DNA of 21,677 bases from Cyanothece sp. UBA12306 (GTDB lineage Bacteria; Cyanobacteriota; Cyanobacteriia; Cyanobacteriales; Microcystaceae), in contig DLXW01000119.1 in NCBI GenBank assembly GCA_003448685.1, positions 1 through 21,677 on the forward strand, read 5' to 3'. Positions 1 through 8,091 of the stretch are shown in pieces; the stretch's first letter is position 1, and every line of letters starts with the position of its first letter. The notes beneath the pieces are model-generated. The model saw nothing but the letters and a program-made list of their open reading frames with translations, did not search any database and was not told the DNA's origin. Made by a program: the position numbers and the translations under genes.

Positions 1-923
1 TCATAATTGTCGAGTTGAGCATCTCCTGAGAGGGTGACTCCATCTAAACTATTTTTGTAATTAGAGGTAAACTCTAGTTTCGCTTCATTACTACCTAATA
101 AAACTGTAGCGTTTTGTAACTTACCACCGTTGAGAGTCAAGTCATTATCAATTTCAACAACTGTTTTAACATCTAGTATTCCTCCTGTAAGTTCTAATTT
201 GTTGCTACCAGAGAGACTTTTAATGTGCGAAGTCCCACTACGATGGGTAATAGTTACATCACCAGAAACGCCAATGGATACGTCATCGTCTATCGTAGGT
301 AATTGACCAGTATCCCAATTGTTTGGCTCGTCCCAGAATCCATCAGTTGGATTAATCCAGGTCACAATGGCTAGTAGTCTATGGGAACTATCGGCAACGT
401 CGTCTTTTAGCTTTTCAGGGTTTATACTTGAATCGTCAACTACAGAAAACTCACGATTATCGAGGGGAGCGAGATCTTGTGGTATTTCCGCAAAATTGTT
501 GATGCCATCCCTATCAGTACCCTTATCATTAGTAGTCGTGCCAACTAAAAATTCACCAAGATCAGAAAGTCTATCTCCATCGGTGTCTGGGAAAGAGTTT
601 TCTAGGAGAACTATAGGAGACAAGGAAATTGCCGAAACACTAGCTATAGAAGTATATTCATTCTCTAAAGCAGACCAAAGTCTAGTTGCTCGTTTTTCAT
701 CTAATTCGTGGCGATTTTCTATTTCAGAAGCAAGTTTATTATGAGTCGTCAAAATCGGAGCCAGATCATCATTGTCTAAATCCCCGTCCCCATCTTTATC
801 TCCAAATACAGGTTTCACATTGTCTGCACTTAATAGGGAACTATTTAGTCCGTTCATGACTAGATAATCTGTAGAATTTGTGAAAACAAGTTTTTGTCCA
901 ATTAGATTATTTTTGTGATTCAT
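1..923 (-). CDS. Partial calcium-binding adhesin-like surface protein (N-terminal 307 residues)
   Basis: This open frame starts at ATG 923 and runs without a stop off the left edge, so the C-terminus is missing. A clear Shine-Dalgarno (GGAGGG, 935-940) sits 11 bases before the ATG. Residues 42-53 (DKDGDGDLDNDD), 113-124 (DTDGDRLSDLGE) and 134-145 (DKGTDRDGINNF region) are Asp-rich EF-hand/thrombospondin-3-type calcium loops. From about residue 188 a W..P..G.W..P.NW..G..P pattern begins, followed by Thr/Gly/Leu-rich beta-strand repeats such as the one near 245-275 (KLELTGGILDVKT, LTLNGGKLQN). This is typical of long beta-helical passenger proteins. No Sec signal peptide is visible: the N-terminus is polar. 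Export by a type I system with a C-terminal signal is therefore possible but is inference. The family is not identified more closely. It is a tail-to-head neighbour of rbcS, with no functional link apparent. Confidence 0.8.
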   Translation of the reverse strand, partial: MNHKNNLIGQKLVFTNSTDYLVMNGLNSSLLSADNVKPVFGDKDGDGDLDNDDLAPILTTHNKLASEIENRHELDEKRATRLWSALENEYTSIASVSAISLSPIVLLENSFPDTDGDRLSDLGEFLVGTTTNDKGTDRDGINNFAEIPQDLAPLDNREFSVVDDSSINPEKLKDDVADSSHRLLAIVTWINPTDGFWDEPNNWDTGQLPTIDDDVSIGVSGDVTITHRSGTSHIKSLSGSNKLELTGGILDVKTVVEIDNDLTLNGGKLQNATVLLGSNEAKLEFTSNYKNSLDGVTLSGDAQLDNY

Positions 924-1295
924 AACAGTTTATTCCCTCCTTCTAACTATTAAAAATATTCAGTTTTAATTACTATTAACCTCTCTCCTCTCTCCCCTGT
1001 TAACCACTCAAATCTGCAAAGCCAGCTAAACCAGTCCAGGCTTCAGCCACTTCAAAACAGTTAACTTAACAATAGGGATAAATAGTCAAACTTATTATTC
1101 GAGACTGCCAACTATCTATTAAACATCTTACTTTTATTATAATAGGATTTGAGCATTGACAAAAAACAAAAATTGTGATCTAAAACAACATCTACACAGT
1201 TGCACAGTTTTAAAGTTTAAACCTTCTCTAACCCCTACAAACTAAACCATATCTCAACCTTATAGTCTAATTGTCACCCCGTAAACGATAAGCAA
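924..1295. other. Intergenic region between rbcS terminator and adhesin-like gene
   Basis: No gene is seen here. On the minus strand a TATAAT (1136-1141) with a TTGTCA 15 bases upstream (1157-1162) could be the promoter of the adhesin-like gene, giving a leader of about 200 bases; the short spacer makes this tentative. A pyrimidine-rich plus-strand tract (about 979-1000) becomes a purine-rich stretch in that leader. Confidence 0.4.
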
Positions 1296-1324
1296 AGCCT
1301 ATCTACTATTGGAGTAGATAGGCT
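1296..1324 (-). terminator. Rho-independent-like terminator of the rbcLXS transcript
   Basis: An 11-bp perfect stem (AGCCTATCTAC, 1296-1306, with GTAGATAGGCT, 1314-1324) encloses a 7-base loop about 50 bases after the rbcS stop. On the minus strand it is followed by a moderately T-rich tail (TTTGCTTATCGTTT). Only the stem is strong; the tail is imperfect. The plus-strand side has no T-run, so I assign it to the rbc operon. Confidence 0.7.
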
Positions 1325-1373
1325 GTCAAATTCAACCTAAAAGCTATCTTAAGCCAATTGGAAGCTTAATATC

Positions 1374-1715
1374 CTAATATCCGCGAGTGTTAGTGTTGGG
1401 TTTATGAACAATAAAACTCATGGTTTGACATTGTTTAATATTGTCAAAACCGATAACACGGATATAGCAATTGGGATATTCAGAACGACATTCGCGAATT
1501 TCTTGTAACACTTCCTGAGCAGAAGAAGCACCAAATAAAGGGAGCTTCCACATTGTCCAGAACCAAGTGTCAGGAGAAGGATTTTCTTCAAATTCTACCC
1601 CTGGAATATACCCTTCGCCTAACATATAGTCAATCTGTCTGACAATTTGTTGATCAGTTAAAGGGGGTAAGTAAGATAGGGTTTCGTAACGACGCTCTTT
1701 AGGTAAAGTTTTCAT
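1374..1715 (-). CDS. rbcS: Ribulose-1,5-bisphosphate carboxylase small subunit
   Basis: A 113-residue form IB RuBisCO small subunit, the usual cyanobacterial length. It caps the RbcL octamer to give the L8S8 enzyme packed in the carboxysome. Recognisable segments are the N-terminal [13 protein letters not shown], the central [17 protein letters not shown] and the C-terminal [15 protein letters not shown] with a VHKP end. It is the last gene of rbcL-rbcX-rbcS, 31 bases after the rbcX stop, and a strong hairpin follows it. A GAAGAGA stretch before the ATG is a plausible ribosome site. No damage or unusual residue is visible. Confidence 0.98.
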   Translation of the reverse strand: MKTLPKERRYETLSYLPPLTDQQIVRQIDYMLGEGYIPGVEFEENPSPDTWFWTMWKLPLFGASSAQEVLQEIRECRSEYPNCYIRVIGFDNIKQCQTMSFIVHKPNTNTRGY

Positions 1716-1746
1716 GGGTTATCTCTTCGGTATCAATTACACCAAT

Positions 1747-2151
1747 TTAAGGATTAAATGAGTCATCTGCCTCAGACTCAGAGGTTTCTGGATGGGTCGT
1801 CGAAGACACAGAGGGGGACTGGGTAAGTCTAGTCAATAACTGACGACGATGTTCCATATTTGCTTGGCTAATCCCGATATGCACCATTTCTGGCATAAAT
1901 TCCAGTACAGCTTCTGCCAAATGCTCTCGCACCGACATAATCCGCAAAACTAATTCCTTATTTTCAGCCATCAACTCTTCTAAATACACTTCCCCATCTT
2001 GAATGTTATGGGATGATGTATATTGGCTTAGCCACAGAGCTTGACTAGGGTTAGTTTCGGATAACTGATTGATAATGGTCCGAACGGCTTGATACGTCAG
2101 GTAATTTTGTAGAACCCGCGCCGTATCTTTAGCAACTTGTTTGCAGTTCAT
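1747..2151 (-). CDS. rbcX: RuBisCO assembly chaperone RbcX
   Basis: RbcX is a homodimeric chaperone that binds the C-terminal tail of RbcL and promotes RbcL8 assembly. The four-helix core spans about residues 1-110. Y17, Y20 and Q29, the groove residues known in cyanobacterial RbcX, are present at exactly these positions (NYLTYQAV, INQL). The partner motif EIKFEFE is present near the end of RbcL in this window. Residues about 112-134 form a Ser/Thr/Glu/Asp-rich, probably disordered tail that is more divergent than the core. It lies between rbcL and rbcS, the common cyanobacterial arrangement, with an AGGTAGG ribosome site before the ATG. Confidence 0.96.
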   Translation of the reverse strand: MNCKQVAKDTARVLQNYLTYQAVRTIINQLSETNPSQALWLSQYTSSHNIQDGEVYLEELMAENKELVLRIMSVREHLAEAVLEFMPEMVHIGISQANMEHRRQLLTRLTQSPSVSSTTHPETSESEADDSFNP

Positions 2152-2180
2152 GGATACCTACCTGTCCCGACTGGGATACT

Positions 2181-2223
2181 GTTGTTAGTTATGGGTATTT
2201 TTAATTCCCTCAAAACTAACAAC
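2181..2223 (-). promoter_or_regulatory. Inverted repeat in the rbcL-rbcX intercistronic gap
   Basis: GTTGTTAGTT (2181-2190) and AACTAACAAC (2214-2223) are perfect 10-base inverted arms with a 23-base loop. They begin 11 bases after the rbcL stop. A stem here could attenuate, stabilise or process the transcript so that rbcL mRNA exceeds rbcX; this role is inferred. No T-run follows, so it is not a simple terminator. Confidence 0.5.
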
Positions 2224-2233
2224 TAATTCCCAA

Positions 2234-3652
2234 TTAGAGTGTATCCATTGCCTCAAACTCGAATTTGATTTCCTTCCAAAGTTCGCAAGCTGCCGCTAAT
2301 TCAGGACTCCACTTACAAGCTTCGCGGATAACATCGTTACCTTCGCGAGCCAAAGAACGACCTTCGTTACGCGCTTGAACACAAGCTTCGAGAGCCACAC
2401 GGTTAGCAGTTGCACCAGGTGCATTACCCCAGGGATGTCCTAAAGTACCACCACCAAATTGTAAGCAGGAATCGTCACCAAAAATTTCCACTAGCGCAGG
2501 CATATGCCAAACGTGAATACCACCAGAAGCAACTGGCATGGTTCCAGGCATGGAAGCATAATCTTGGGTAAAGAAGATACCACGAGCGCGATCTTCTTCA
2601 ACGTAGTCTTCACGCATTAGGTCAACAAACCCCATGGTGATGCCCCGTTCCCCTTCTAATTTACCGACAACGGTTCCAGAATGGAGGTGATCACCACCAG
2701 ACAGACGTAAACACTTAGCTAAAACGCGGAAGTGAATACCATGATTTTTCTGACGGTCAATTACCGCGTGCATCGCCCGGTGAATGTGCAGTAATAAACC
2801 ATTGTCGCGACAATACTTGGATAAAGTGGTGTTCGCGGTGAAACCACCGGTCAAGAAGTCGTGCATAATGATGGGAGTGCCAATTTCTTTGGCAAATTCT
2901 GCCCGTTTGAGCATTTCTTCGCAAGTAGCAGCAGTTACGTTGAGGTAGTGACCCTTAACTTCATTGGTTTCAGCTTGAGATTTTTCGATCGCATCTTGAA
3001 CGAAGAGGAAGCGATCGCGCCAGCGCATGAAGGGCTGAGAGTTAATATTTTCGTCATCTTTGGTGAAGTCTAAGCCACCGCGTAAACACTCATAAACAGC
3101 GCGTCCGTAGTTCTTAGCAGACAAACCAAGTTTAGGTTTAATAGTACAACCCAATAAAGGACGACCATATTTGTTTAATTTATCCCGTTCAACCGAGATT
3201 CCGTGGGGAGGCCCGGGGAAGGTTTTAATTAAGGCAACAGGGAAACGAATATCTTCTAAACGTAATGCCCGTAATGCTTTAAAACCAAATACGTTACCTA
3301 CTAAAGAGGTAAGTACGTTAGTAACTGATCCTTCTTCAAATAGATCTAAAGGATAGGCAATGAAGCAAAAATACTGATTGTCTTCGTTAGCAACGGGTTC
3401 GATATCGTAGCAACGACCTTTATAACGATCTAGATCGGTTAAATTATCTGTCCATACAGTTGTCCAGGTTCCAGTGGAAGATTCTGCTGCCACTGCTGCG
3501 CCAGCTTCTTCAGGAGGAACTCCAGGTTGGGGGGTCATGCGGAAGCATGCGAGTAGATCGGTATCTTTAGGGGTATAGTCGGGTGTGTAATAGGTTAGGC
3601 GGTAGTCCTTAACGCCTGCCTCAAACCCTGATTTAGATTTGGCTTGTACCAT
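2234..3652 (-). CDS. rbcL: Ribulose-1,5-bisphosphate carboxylase/oxygenase large subunit, form IB
   Basis: This is the catalytic subunit of RuBisCO, fixing CO2 onto RuBP inside the carboxysome. The 472-residue length is typical for form IB cyanobacterial enzymes. Active-site elements seen: GCTIKPK with K172 (spinach K175); [10 protein letters not shown] with the carbamylated K198 and metal ligands D200 and E201 (spinach 201/203/204); and loop 6 [10 protein letters not shown] with the catalytic Lys (spinach K334). The tail [12 protein letters not shown] carries the RbcX-recognition sequence. A canonical GGAGG (3662-3666) sits 9 bases before the ATG. It is first gene of rbcLXS and lies downstream of ccmN on the same strand, separated by 530 bases with their own promoter signals. 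No missing residues are seen. Confidence 0.99.
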   Translation of the reverse strand: MVQAKSKSGFEAGVKDYRLTYYTPDYTPKDTDLLACFRMTPQPGVPPEEAGAAVAAESSTGTWTTVWTDNLTDLDRYKGRCYDIEPVANEDNQYFCFIAYPLDLFEEGSVTNVLTSLVGNVFGFKALRALRLEDIRFPVALIKTFPGPPHGISVERDKLNKYGRPLLGCTIKPKLGLSAKNYGRAVYECLRGGLDFTKDDENINSQPFMRWRDRFLFVQDAIEKSQAETNEVKGHYLNVTAATCEEMLKRAEFAKEIGTPIIMHDFLTGGFTANTTLSKYCRDNGLLLHIHRAMHAVIDRQKNHGIHFRVLAKCLRLSGGDHLHSGTVVGKLEGERGITMGFVDLMREDYVEEDRARGIFFTQDYASMPGTMPVASGGIHVWHMPALVEIFGDDSCLQFGGGTLGHPWGNAPGATANRVALEACVQARNEGRSLAREGNDVIREACKWSPELAAACELWKEIKFEFEAMDTL

Positions 3653-3812
3653 GTAGTAATTCCTCCATGAATTGGCATCGCTAAATTTCTCATTTATCGG
3701 CGTTTAAGTTAATCTCAACTACCCGTAATAGAGAAAATTTTAGAAAGTTATTCGGTTGCTAAAAGTTGACTATAGCTAACCGTTAATTGACTTATCTGTT
3801 CTTCGAGTCCTA

Positions 3813-3841
3813 ATCATATCATGAGAGGTATCACCTTTTAA
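3813..3841 (-). promoter_or_regulatory. Candidate rbcL promoter
   Basis: Read on the minus strand, TTAAAA (3836-3841) and TATGAT (3813-3818) are separated by 17 bases. Each matches sigma-70 consensus at 4 or 5 of 6 positions. The predicted start near 3806 would give a leader of about 150 bases. Other AT-rich hexamers exist here, so this is only a candidate. Confidence 0.35.
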
Positions 3842-3895
3842 CATTTTCTTTACCGCTTCTTGGGAATTTTTCGATTACAATTTGTATACAATTTG

Positions 3896-3910
3896 ATTAA
3901 TTTTACTAAT
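3896..3910 (-). promoter_or_regulatory. Putative RbcR (LysR-type) operator upstream of rbcL
   Basis: ATTAA-TTTTA-CTAAT on the plus strand (ATTAG-TAAAA-TTAAT on the minus) fits ATTA(G/A)-N5-(C/T)TAAT, the motif I recall for RbcR in Synechocystis. The dyad extends by one pair (G3895/C3911). It lies about 245 bases before the rbcL ATG and 55 bases upstream of the candidate -35, which is somewhat distal for a LysR-type activator. The match is seen; the regulator is inferred. Confidence 0.5.
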
Positions 3911-4182
3911 CAGTTATTTCTTAAAATTTCTTTTCCTAAATTTTGCTTTTTTTATATCATACTTTCGTTCATTTTCTCCAAAAACTTCATAAATAGTTAC
4001 AAGAATATTGTTATTTAATTAAGTATAAATACTTACTAAATCTAATAAAAATTAAGCCATCAAAAATTATTATGTTAATTACTGACTAATGCCGAATATA
4101 TATAAATTTAACAGAATTAAGTTAATTATTGATAGTGTAGTTAGTGACTGTATCAGTAGATTTTTCTGAGTTGTTATTTAAT

Positions 4183-4866
4183 TTAAGAATTATTTTGAGA
4201 ACGATTAAAAGCTTGACGTTCAGGAAATAATGTGTATAAAAGTTGATTAATATAAATTTGACCGACAACAGGAGCATTGGGGATTTTAGTAGAAGGAGTA
4301 GGTTGAGTAGGCATTTCAGGAATTTTTTCAACCTCTGTTTCGGGGTCTTGATCTGTTTCTGAATCTAACCATAAATCATCGTTTTCCTTGCCCAATATAG
4401 TTGGTTGAGGGTCATTTTTTTCTGATTCAGATTTTGAACCATTTTTATCAGAAATAGAACCATTAGATGCCGATTTTATCGGTTTTGGAGCTTGGGATTC
4501 TGGAGCAGAAACCGAACGAGAAGTATCACCAATTAGAGATCCTGGGTCTATAACGGCTCCAGAATCAATAGAAGTATTAATAATCGTCGTTGAAGAACCA
4601 ATACAAGAATTTTTGCCAATTTGACACTGACCAACTACTAAAACACCCGCTCCTAACATTGCACCAGATTGGATTTCAATGTCTCCTTGATAAGCATTGA
4701 TTAGAGTTCCCATCCCAATACAAGCACCCTCTCGAATCACAATGCGACTATTAGGACTAGCTTGGAGAATGGTTCCTGGTGCAACAACTGCACCCTCATG
4801 AATGGTAACATCACCAATCACGCAAATATCTGACTGAATCGGTGGCTGAACAAGGGGTAAAGACAT
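4183..4866 (-). CDS. ccmN: Carboxysome assembly protein CcmN
   Basis: CcmN bridges the CcmM-RuBisCO condensate to the CcmK shell. Residues about 10-115 are hexapeptide-repeat (left-handed beta-helix) units such as VIGDVTIHEGAVVAPGTIL and IGSSTTI. Residues 120-195 are a Ser/Pro/acidic linker. Residues 198-220 (VVGQIYINQLLYTLFPERQAF region) form the conserved amphipathic encapsulation peptide; the FPER ending resembles the FPDR of the Synechococcus 7942 peptide as I recall it. No strong ribosome site precedes the ATG, so translation may depend on coupling within the operon. It is the last gene of ccmK2K1LMN, 56 bases after ccmM, with rbcL downstream. No ccmO follows in this window. Confidence 0.95.
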   Translation of the reverse strand: MSLPLVQPPIQSDICVIGDVTIHEGAVVAPGTILQASPNSRIVIREGACIGMGTLINAYQGDIEIQSGAMLGAGVLVVGQCQIGKNSCIGSSTTIINTSIDSGAVIDPGSLIGDTSRSVSAPESQAPKPIKSASNGSISDKNGSKSESEKNDPQPTILGKENDDLWLDSETDQDPETEVEKIPEMPTQPTPSTKIPNAPVVGQIYINQLLYTLFPERQAFNRSQNNS

Positions 4867-4887
4867 TCTTATTACTCATATAGTCGC

Positions 4888-4912
4888 AAGGGGTAAGATA
4901 GTCCTACCCCTT
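4888..4912 (-). promoter_or_regulatory. Hairpin in the ccmM-ccmN intercistronic gap
   Basis: Perfect 8-base arms AAGGGGTA (4888-4895) and TACCCCTT (4905-4912) enclose a 9-base loop and occupy most of the 56-base gap. No T-run follows on the minus strand. An RNA stem here could set the relative amounts of CcmM and CcmN; that is inference. Confidence 0.5.
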
Positions 4913-4922
4913 CTCCCTAAAA

Positions 4923-6923
4923 TTAAGGACGTTGGATGATCTTTTCTGTCACACGGCGTTTAGCTTGGGTATCTATCCCAATCAAGCGTACATATTCTCC
5001 TTGGTGCTCGGCTAAACAAGCTTCCAAGGCAGCAATGACATCAGATTCACGGCTACTTTGAATAGGCTCGCAACTTTGCCATGATTTAGTGCGAAAACGA
5101 CGCTTATTAGCGTGTTCTGTGCCAATTTTATGTCCTTGAGATAGGAGCGATCGCACTTCATTAATTGTTTGTGAGTCTAAGTTCTGGTTACTGACACTCG
5201 CAGCAGTTGAACTATAACTGTTGCCATAAGAACTCTGAGGAGTTGCTACACTAGCTTTTGCTGAACTCGAGCCATTACTAGAGGTACTATTTCCAGGACG
5301 TTGAATAATAGTTTCTAAGATGCGACGTTTCGCTTTAGAATCAATGCCAATTAACTGGACATATTCACCCTGGTGTTCGGCTAAACAAGCTTCTAGGGCG
5401 GAAATTACCTCAGATTCACGGCTACTCTGAATAGGTGAGCAACTTTTCCAAGACTTAGTGCGGAAACGCCTTTTATCAGCGTGTTCTGTACCAATTTTAT
5501 AGCCTTGAGCCAGTAGTCCTCGAACTTGCTCAATAGTTTCAGCGCTTAAACCAACACTAGAGCTTCCATAACTACTACTAGACCCGTTGCCATAACTAGA
5601 AGATGAAGTTGACCGAACCGAAGAGCCTGCTCCTGGACGATGAATGATGGTTTCTACTATCCTTTTTTTGGCTTTGGGATCAATACCAATTAAGCGGACA
5701 TATTCGCGATCATGATCACTAATAATAGTTTCTAAAGATCTTATTGCTTCGGCTTCCCGTTTATTTTCAATAGTAGGACCGGTTAACCAGGAACTGGTTT
5801 TGAAGCGGCGTTGATTAGCAAATTCTGTTCCTATTTTATAGCCCTGATGCACCAAAGCTCGCACTTGGGATGCTAAATCTGCCCCTAAACTACCAGAACC
5901 ATTGCTGTTAGCAGAAGTCGAACTATGACCATTGCTACCATAGCTTTTGGTGGTAGTAATCCGGGTGGGAGCTCCTGGGGTATCTTCGGGACGTTGTACA
6001 ATCTCTTCGAGCACTCGCCGTTTGGCTTGGGTATCTATACCGATTAGACGGACATATTCTCCTTGACAATCTTGTAAACAAGCATCTAGTTCCCTTAAAA
6101 CTTGATCAGCGCGTCCTTTAAAGGTTCCATAAGTAGACCAAGACTTGGCCCGAAAACGACGCTTATCAGCGTGTTCTACTCCGATGCTATAGCCTTGGGA
6201 AATTAAGGAACGGACTTGGGTTACAATTTCTGGACTTAAACTCATACTGGTCACCAAATTTTTATAATCAGTCTCATTAACTACATTTATAGACTTCTCC
6301 AAATCTTCACGAATCGGCGTAATACAGGCGGATTTCTCCGCACATTGATAGCCAACTCGCAGAGATTCGTTGATTTGCACCACATGATGGGCGAAGGCGC
6401 GATCGCCCTCAGTTACATTAGGCAAACGATCAGCCTGTTGCTGATTCGTAATCACTGCTCCTGATGGTACATATTTTCCTGGGGGAATTTCCACATCTTG
6501 AATCAAGGCGTGCATCATGACAATGCAACCTTTGCCAATCCTGGCATTGAAAACCGTTGAACGAAAGCCAATAAAACAGCCATCCCCAATGTAAGCTGGA
6601 CCATGAATCAATGCCATGTGGGTAATACAGACCTGTTGGCCGATCCAAACAGAATATTCACGACCATCATCTCCGACAACCCTTCCTTGTTCGAGTCCAT
6701 GAATCACTACCCCATCTTGAATATTGGTGGATTCACCAATGAAAAAGGGTGTACCTTCATCGGCACGAATCGAGGTTCCTGGGGCAATAAGAACGTTGGC
6801 ACCCACTTTGACATCACCAATCAGGTTGGAGAAAGAATGTACGTAAGCACTCTCATCTATTTGTGGTTCGGCTAAGGTTTTCGACCAAGGAGTCGGGGGT
6901 GCCGCTGCTGTGCGGACTACCAT
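4923..6923 (-). CDS. ccmM: Carboxysome scaffold CcmM with gamma-carbonic-anhydrase domain and four SSUL domains
   Basis: CcmM condenses RuBisCO in beta-carboxysomes. I chose ATG 6923 ([13 protein letters not shown], 666 residues) over the in-frame ATG 6968 because it has GGAGG upstream and begins like known CcmM. Residues 1-210 are the gamma-carbonic-anhydrase trimer domain: zinc ligands H75, H102 and H107, N67/Q69 in NIQD, and C194/C200 at the positions of the activating disulfide known from Thermosynechococcus CcmM. Four RuBisCO-small-subunit-like domains follow at about 229-312, 349-430, 459-543 and 581-666, joined by Ser/Gly/Asn-rich linkers. Only the third (C495/C513) and fourth (C618/C636) carry the redox cysteine pair. 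An internal start at M227 probably yields a short SSUL-only form of 440 residues. Confidence 0.97.
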   Translation of the reverse strand: MVVRTAAAPPTPWSKTLAEPQIDESAYVHSFSNLIGDVKVGANVLIAPGTSIRADEGTPFFIGESTNIQDGVVIHGLEQGRVVGDDGREYSVWIGQQVCITHMALIHGPAYIGDGCFIGFRSTVFNARIGKGCIVMMHALIQDVEIPPGKYVPSGAVITNQQQADRLPNVTEGDRAFAHHVVQINESLRVGYQCAEKSACITPIREDLEKSINVVNETDYKNLVTSMSLSPEIVTQVRSLISQGYSIGVEHADKRRFRAKSWSTYGTFKGRADQVLRELDACLQDCQGEYVRLIGIDTQAKRRVLEEIVQRPEDTPGAPTRITTTKSYGSNGHSSTSANSNGSGSLGADLASQVRALVHQGYKIGTEFANQRRFKTSSWLTGPTIENKREAEAIRSLETIISDHDREYVRLIGIDPKAKKRIVETIIHRPGAGSSVRSTSSSSYGNGSSSSYGSSSVGLSAETIEQVRGLLAQGYKIGTEHADKRRFRTKSWKSCSPIQSSRESEVISALEACLAEHQGEYVQLIGIDSKAKRRILETIIQRPGNSTSSNGSSSAKASVATPQSSYGNSYSSTAASVSNQNLDSQTINEVRSLLSQGHKIGTEHANKRRFRTKSWQSCEPIQSSRESDVIAALEACLAEHQGEYVRLIGIDTQAKRRVTEKIIQRP
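6243..6255 (-). promoter_or_regulatory. Internal translation start for short CcmM
   Basis: Inside ccmM, GGTGA (6251-6255 read on the minus strand), which can pair with the anti-Shine-Dalgarno, is followed after 5 bases by an in-frame ATG (6243-6245, M227). This sits exactly before the first SSUL domain ([14 protein letters not shown]). Short CcmM made by internal initiation is established for other beta-cyanobacteria (M35, M52); its use here is inferred. Confidence 0.65.
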
Positions 6924-7024
6924 TGCTACTTCAGTCCTCCAAGAATTTAACAAGCCATTACTACCCATCTAAGTCAAAGACTCACTCAGCTTGGCTAAAG
7001 TCGAGTTATTGGGTAAAAAAGTAT

Positions 7025-7330
7025 TTAACGGTGATATTCGTCTCTTTTACTGTACAATTTACGATTTTCTACCGTTACGGTATCAATAATCCCCACTACC
7101 ATTGCATCCAGCGGACGACTTTCTTGTCCATCATCGATTCGAGCAGCACTTCCTCTCGATACTAGAACCCACTCATCAAATCCTGCGCCTACGATATCTC
7201 CTGCCACTTCATATTGGGGTAAGGGTTGACCTTGGGCATCCATAAATTGGATTAAAATGAGTTTAACTCCTGTTAAACTGCGAGTTTTGTGGGTACTAAC
7301 GACGGTTCCTAGGACTTTGGCAATTTGCAT
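7025..7330 (-). CDS. ccmL: Carboxysome shell vertex protein CcmL
   Basis: CcmL is the pentameric BMV-type protein that closes the icosahedral shell at its vertices. The 101-residue sequence starts MQIAKVLGTVVSTHKTRSL and contains the VAGDIVGAGFDEWVLVSRGSAAR segment family, ending in a short charged tail (KRDEYHR). Length fits the family, which is about 100 residues. It lies 22 bases after ccmK1 and 101 bases before the chosen ccmM start. No strong Shine-Dalgarno precedes the ATG, unlike ccmK1, in keeping with the low copy number of vertex proteins; this last point is inference. Confidence 0.96.
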   Translation of the reverse strand: MQIAKVLGTVVSTHKTRSLTGVKLILIQFMDAQGQPLPQYEVAGDIVGAGFDEWVLVSRGSAARIDDGQESRPLDAMVVGIIDTVTVENRKLYSKRDEYHR

Positions 7331-7352
7331 TATGGTTATTACTAATTGCCTA

Positions 7353-7688
7353 TTACACCCGTCTCATTGGAGGGTTGACGCTTTCGCGGAATTGTTCTAC
7401 AGCTTCGGTATAACGAATAGGTAAAACGTATTCTAGGTTTTCGTGAGGACGGGCAATAATATGGGTAGAGAGGACTTTTCCGCCATTGACTCGCCCAACA
7501 TTATCGATTCCTGCTGTCACCGATGCTTGAACTTCAGAAACATCACCGCGCACGATAACGGTTACGCGACCACTACCAATTTTTTCGTACCCAACTAGGG
7601 TAACGCGGGCTGCTTTAACCATAGCGTCGGCTGCTTCTACTACTGCGGGAAAACCTAGGGTTTCTACCATTCCAACGGCAATTGACAT
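7353..7688 (-). CDS. ccmK1: Carboxysome shell hexamer protein CcmK1
   Basis: A single-BMC-domain shell protein whose hexamers tile the carboxysome facets. The pore motif KIGSGR is at residues 36-41. At 111 residues, with the C-terminal extension [15 protein letters not shown], it corresponds to CcmK1 rather than the shorter CcmK2. A good ribosome site (AGGAGA, 7697-7702) precedes the ATG. It is second in the operon, 88 bases after ccmK2, with which it shares most of its core at protein and DNA level. One small difference from its neighbour is Lys in place of Glu in the GGxVLSTH segment. The K1/K2 naming follows Synechocystis. Confidence 0.95.
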   Translation of the reverse strand: MSIAVGMVETLGFPAVVEAADAMVKAARVTLVGYEKIGSGRVTVIVRGDVSEVQASVTAGIDNVGRVNGGKVLSTHIIARPHENLEYVLPIRYTEAVEQFRESVNPPMRRV

Positions 7689-7776
7689 GAATTTTTTCTC
7701 CTAATCTTGATTCTTGAATGACTTATTTTGATTAACTATCAACCGTTAAATTTTAGTGATCATTTAGCGATTAATA

Positions 7777-8091
7777 TTAATAAGCTCGGAATTGTTCTAC
7801 TTCCTCGGTGTAGCGTATCGGTAGAACATATTCCAAGTTTTCGTGGGGGCGGGCAATAATATGGGTAGAGAGGACTTCACCTCCATTAACCCGATTGTTG
7901 GCTGCATCAATTCCTGCGGCAACAGAGGCCTGTACCTCAGAAACATCACCGCGCACGATAACGGTTACGCGACCGCTTCCAATTTTTTCGTAACCAACTA
8001 GGGTAACACGGGCTGCTTTGACCATAGCATCTGCCGCTTCTACAACGGCAGGAAAACCTAAAGTTTCAATCATTCCAACGGCAATTGGCAT
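7777..8091 (-). CDS. ccmK2: Carboxysome shell hexamer protein CcmK2
   Basis: A major facet-forming hexamer of the beta-carboxysome shell and first gene of the ccm operon. The BMC domain covers nearly the whole protein, with pore motif KIGSGR at 36-41 and the short ending EEVEQFRAY that typifies CcmK2. Its 104 residues are one more than the 103 I recall for Synechocystis CcmK2; the extra residue appears to be an Asn in [20 protein letters not shown] ribosome site lies upstream, preceded by a hairpin in the leader (8142-8170). It is divergent from bicA across 733 bases, so shell and bicarbonate uptake may be co-regulated. Confidence 0.95.
   Translation of the reverse strand: MPIAVGMIETLGFPAVVEAADAMVKAARVTLVGYEKIGSGRVTVIVRGDVSEVQASVAAGIDAANNRVNGGEVLSTHIIARPHENLEYVLPIRYTEEVEQFRAY

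Larger units (their letters stand above)
3653..4182. other. rbcL upstream region (ccmN-rbcL intergenic)
   Basis: This very AT-rich stretch has no supportable gene. It holds the rbcL ribosome site (3662-3666), a candidate promoter (3813-3841), the palindrome TTGTATACAA (3882-3891) and an RbcR-type site (3896-3910). From about 3915 to 4182 nothing definite is visible. I see no strong terminator after ccmN, so read-through from the carboxysome operon into rbcL is possible. Confidence 0.6.

Noticed and set aside
319..744. Plus-strand open frame of 141 codons
   Set aside because: It lies opposite the adhesin-like gene, whose minus-strand frame has clear calcium-loop motifs and a good ribosome site; this frame has no recognisable features.
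1156..1184. Plus-strand TTGACA with TCTAAA at 17 bases, resembling a promoter
   Set aside because: Nothing transcribed rightward follows except the antisense of rbcS, and AT-rich intergenic DNA gives such pairs easily.
4078..4090. ATTA-CTGAC-TAAT as a second RbcR site
   Set aside because: The arms are two bases closer than the recalled consensus and lie more than 400 bases from rbcL.
6924..6968. Upstream ATG start for CcmM adding 15 residues
   Set aside because: No Shine-Dalgarno there, and the downstream ATG restores H75/H102/H107 and C194/C200 numbering known from a characterised CcmM.
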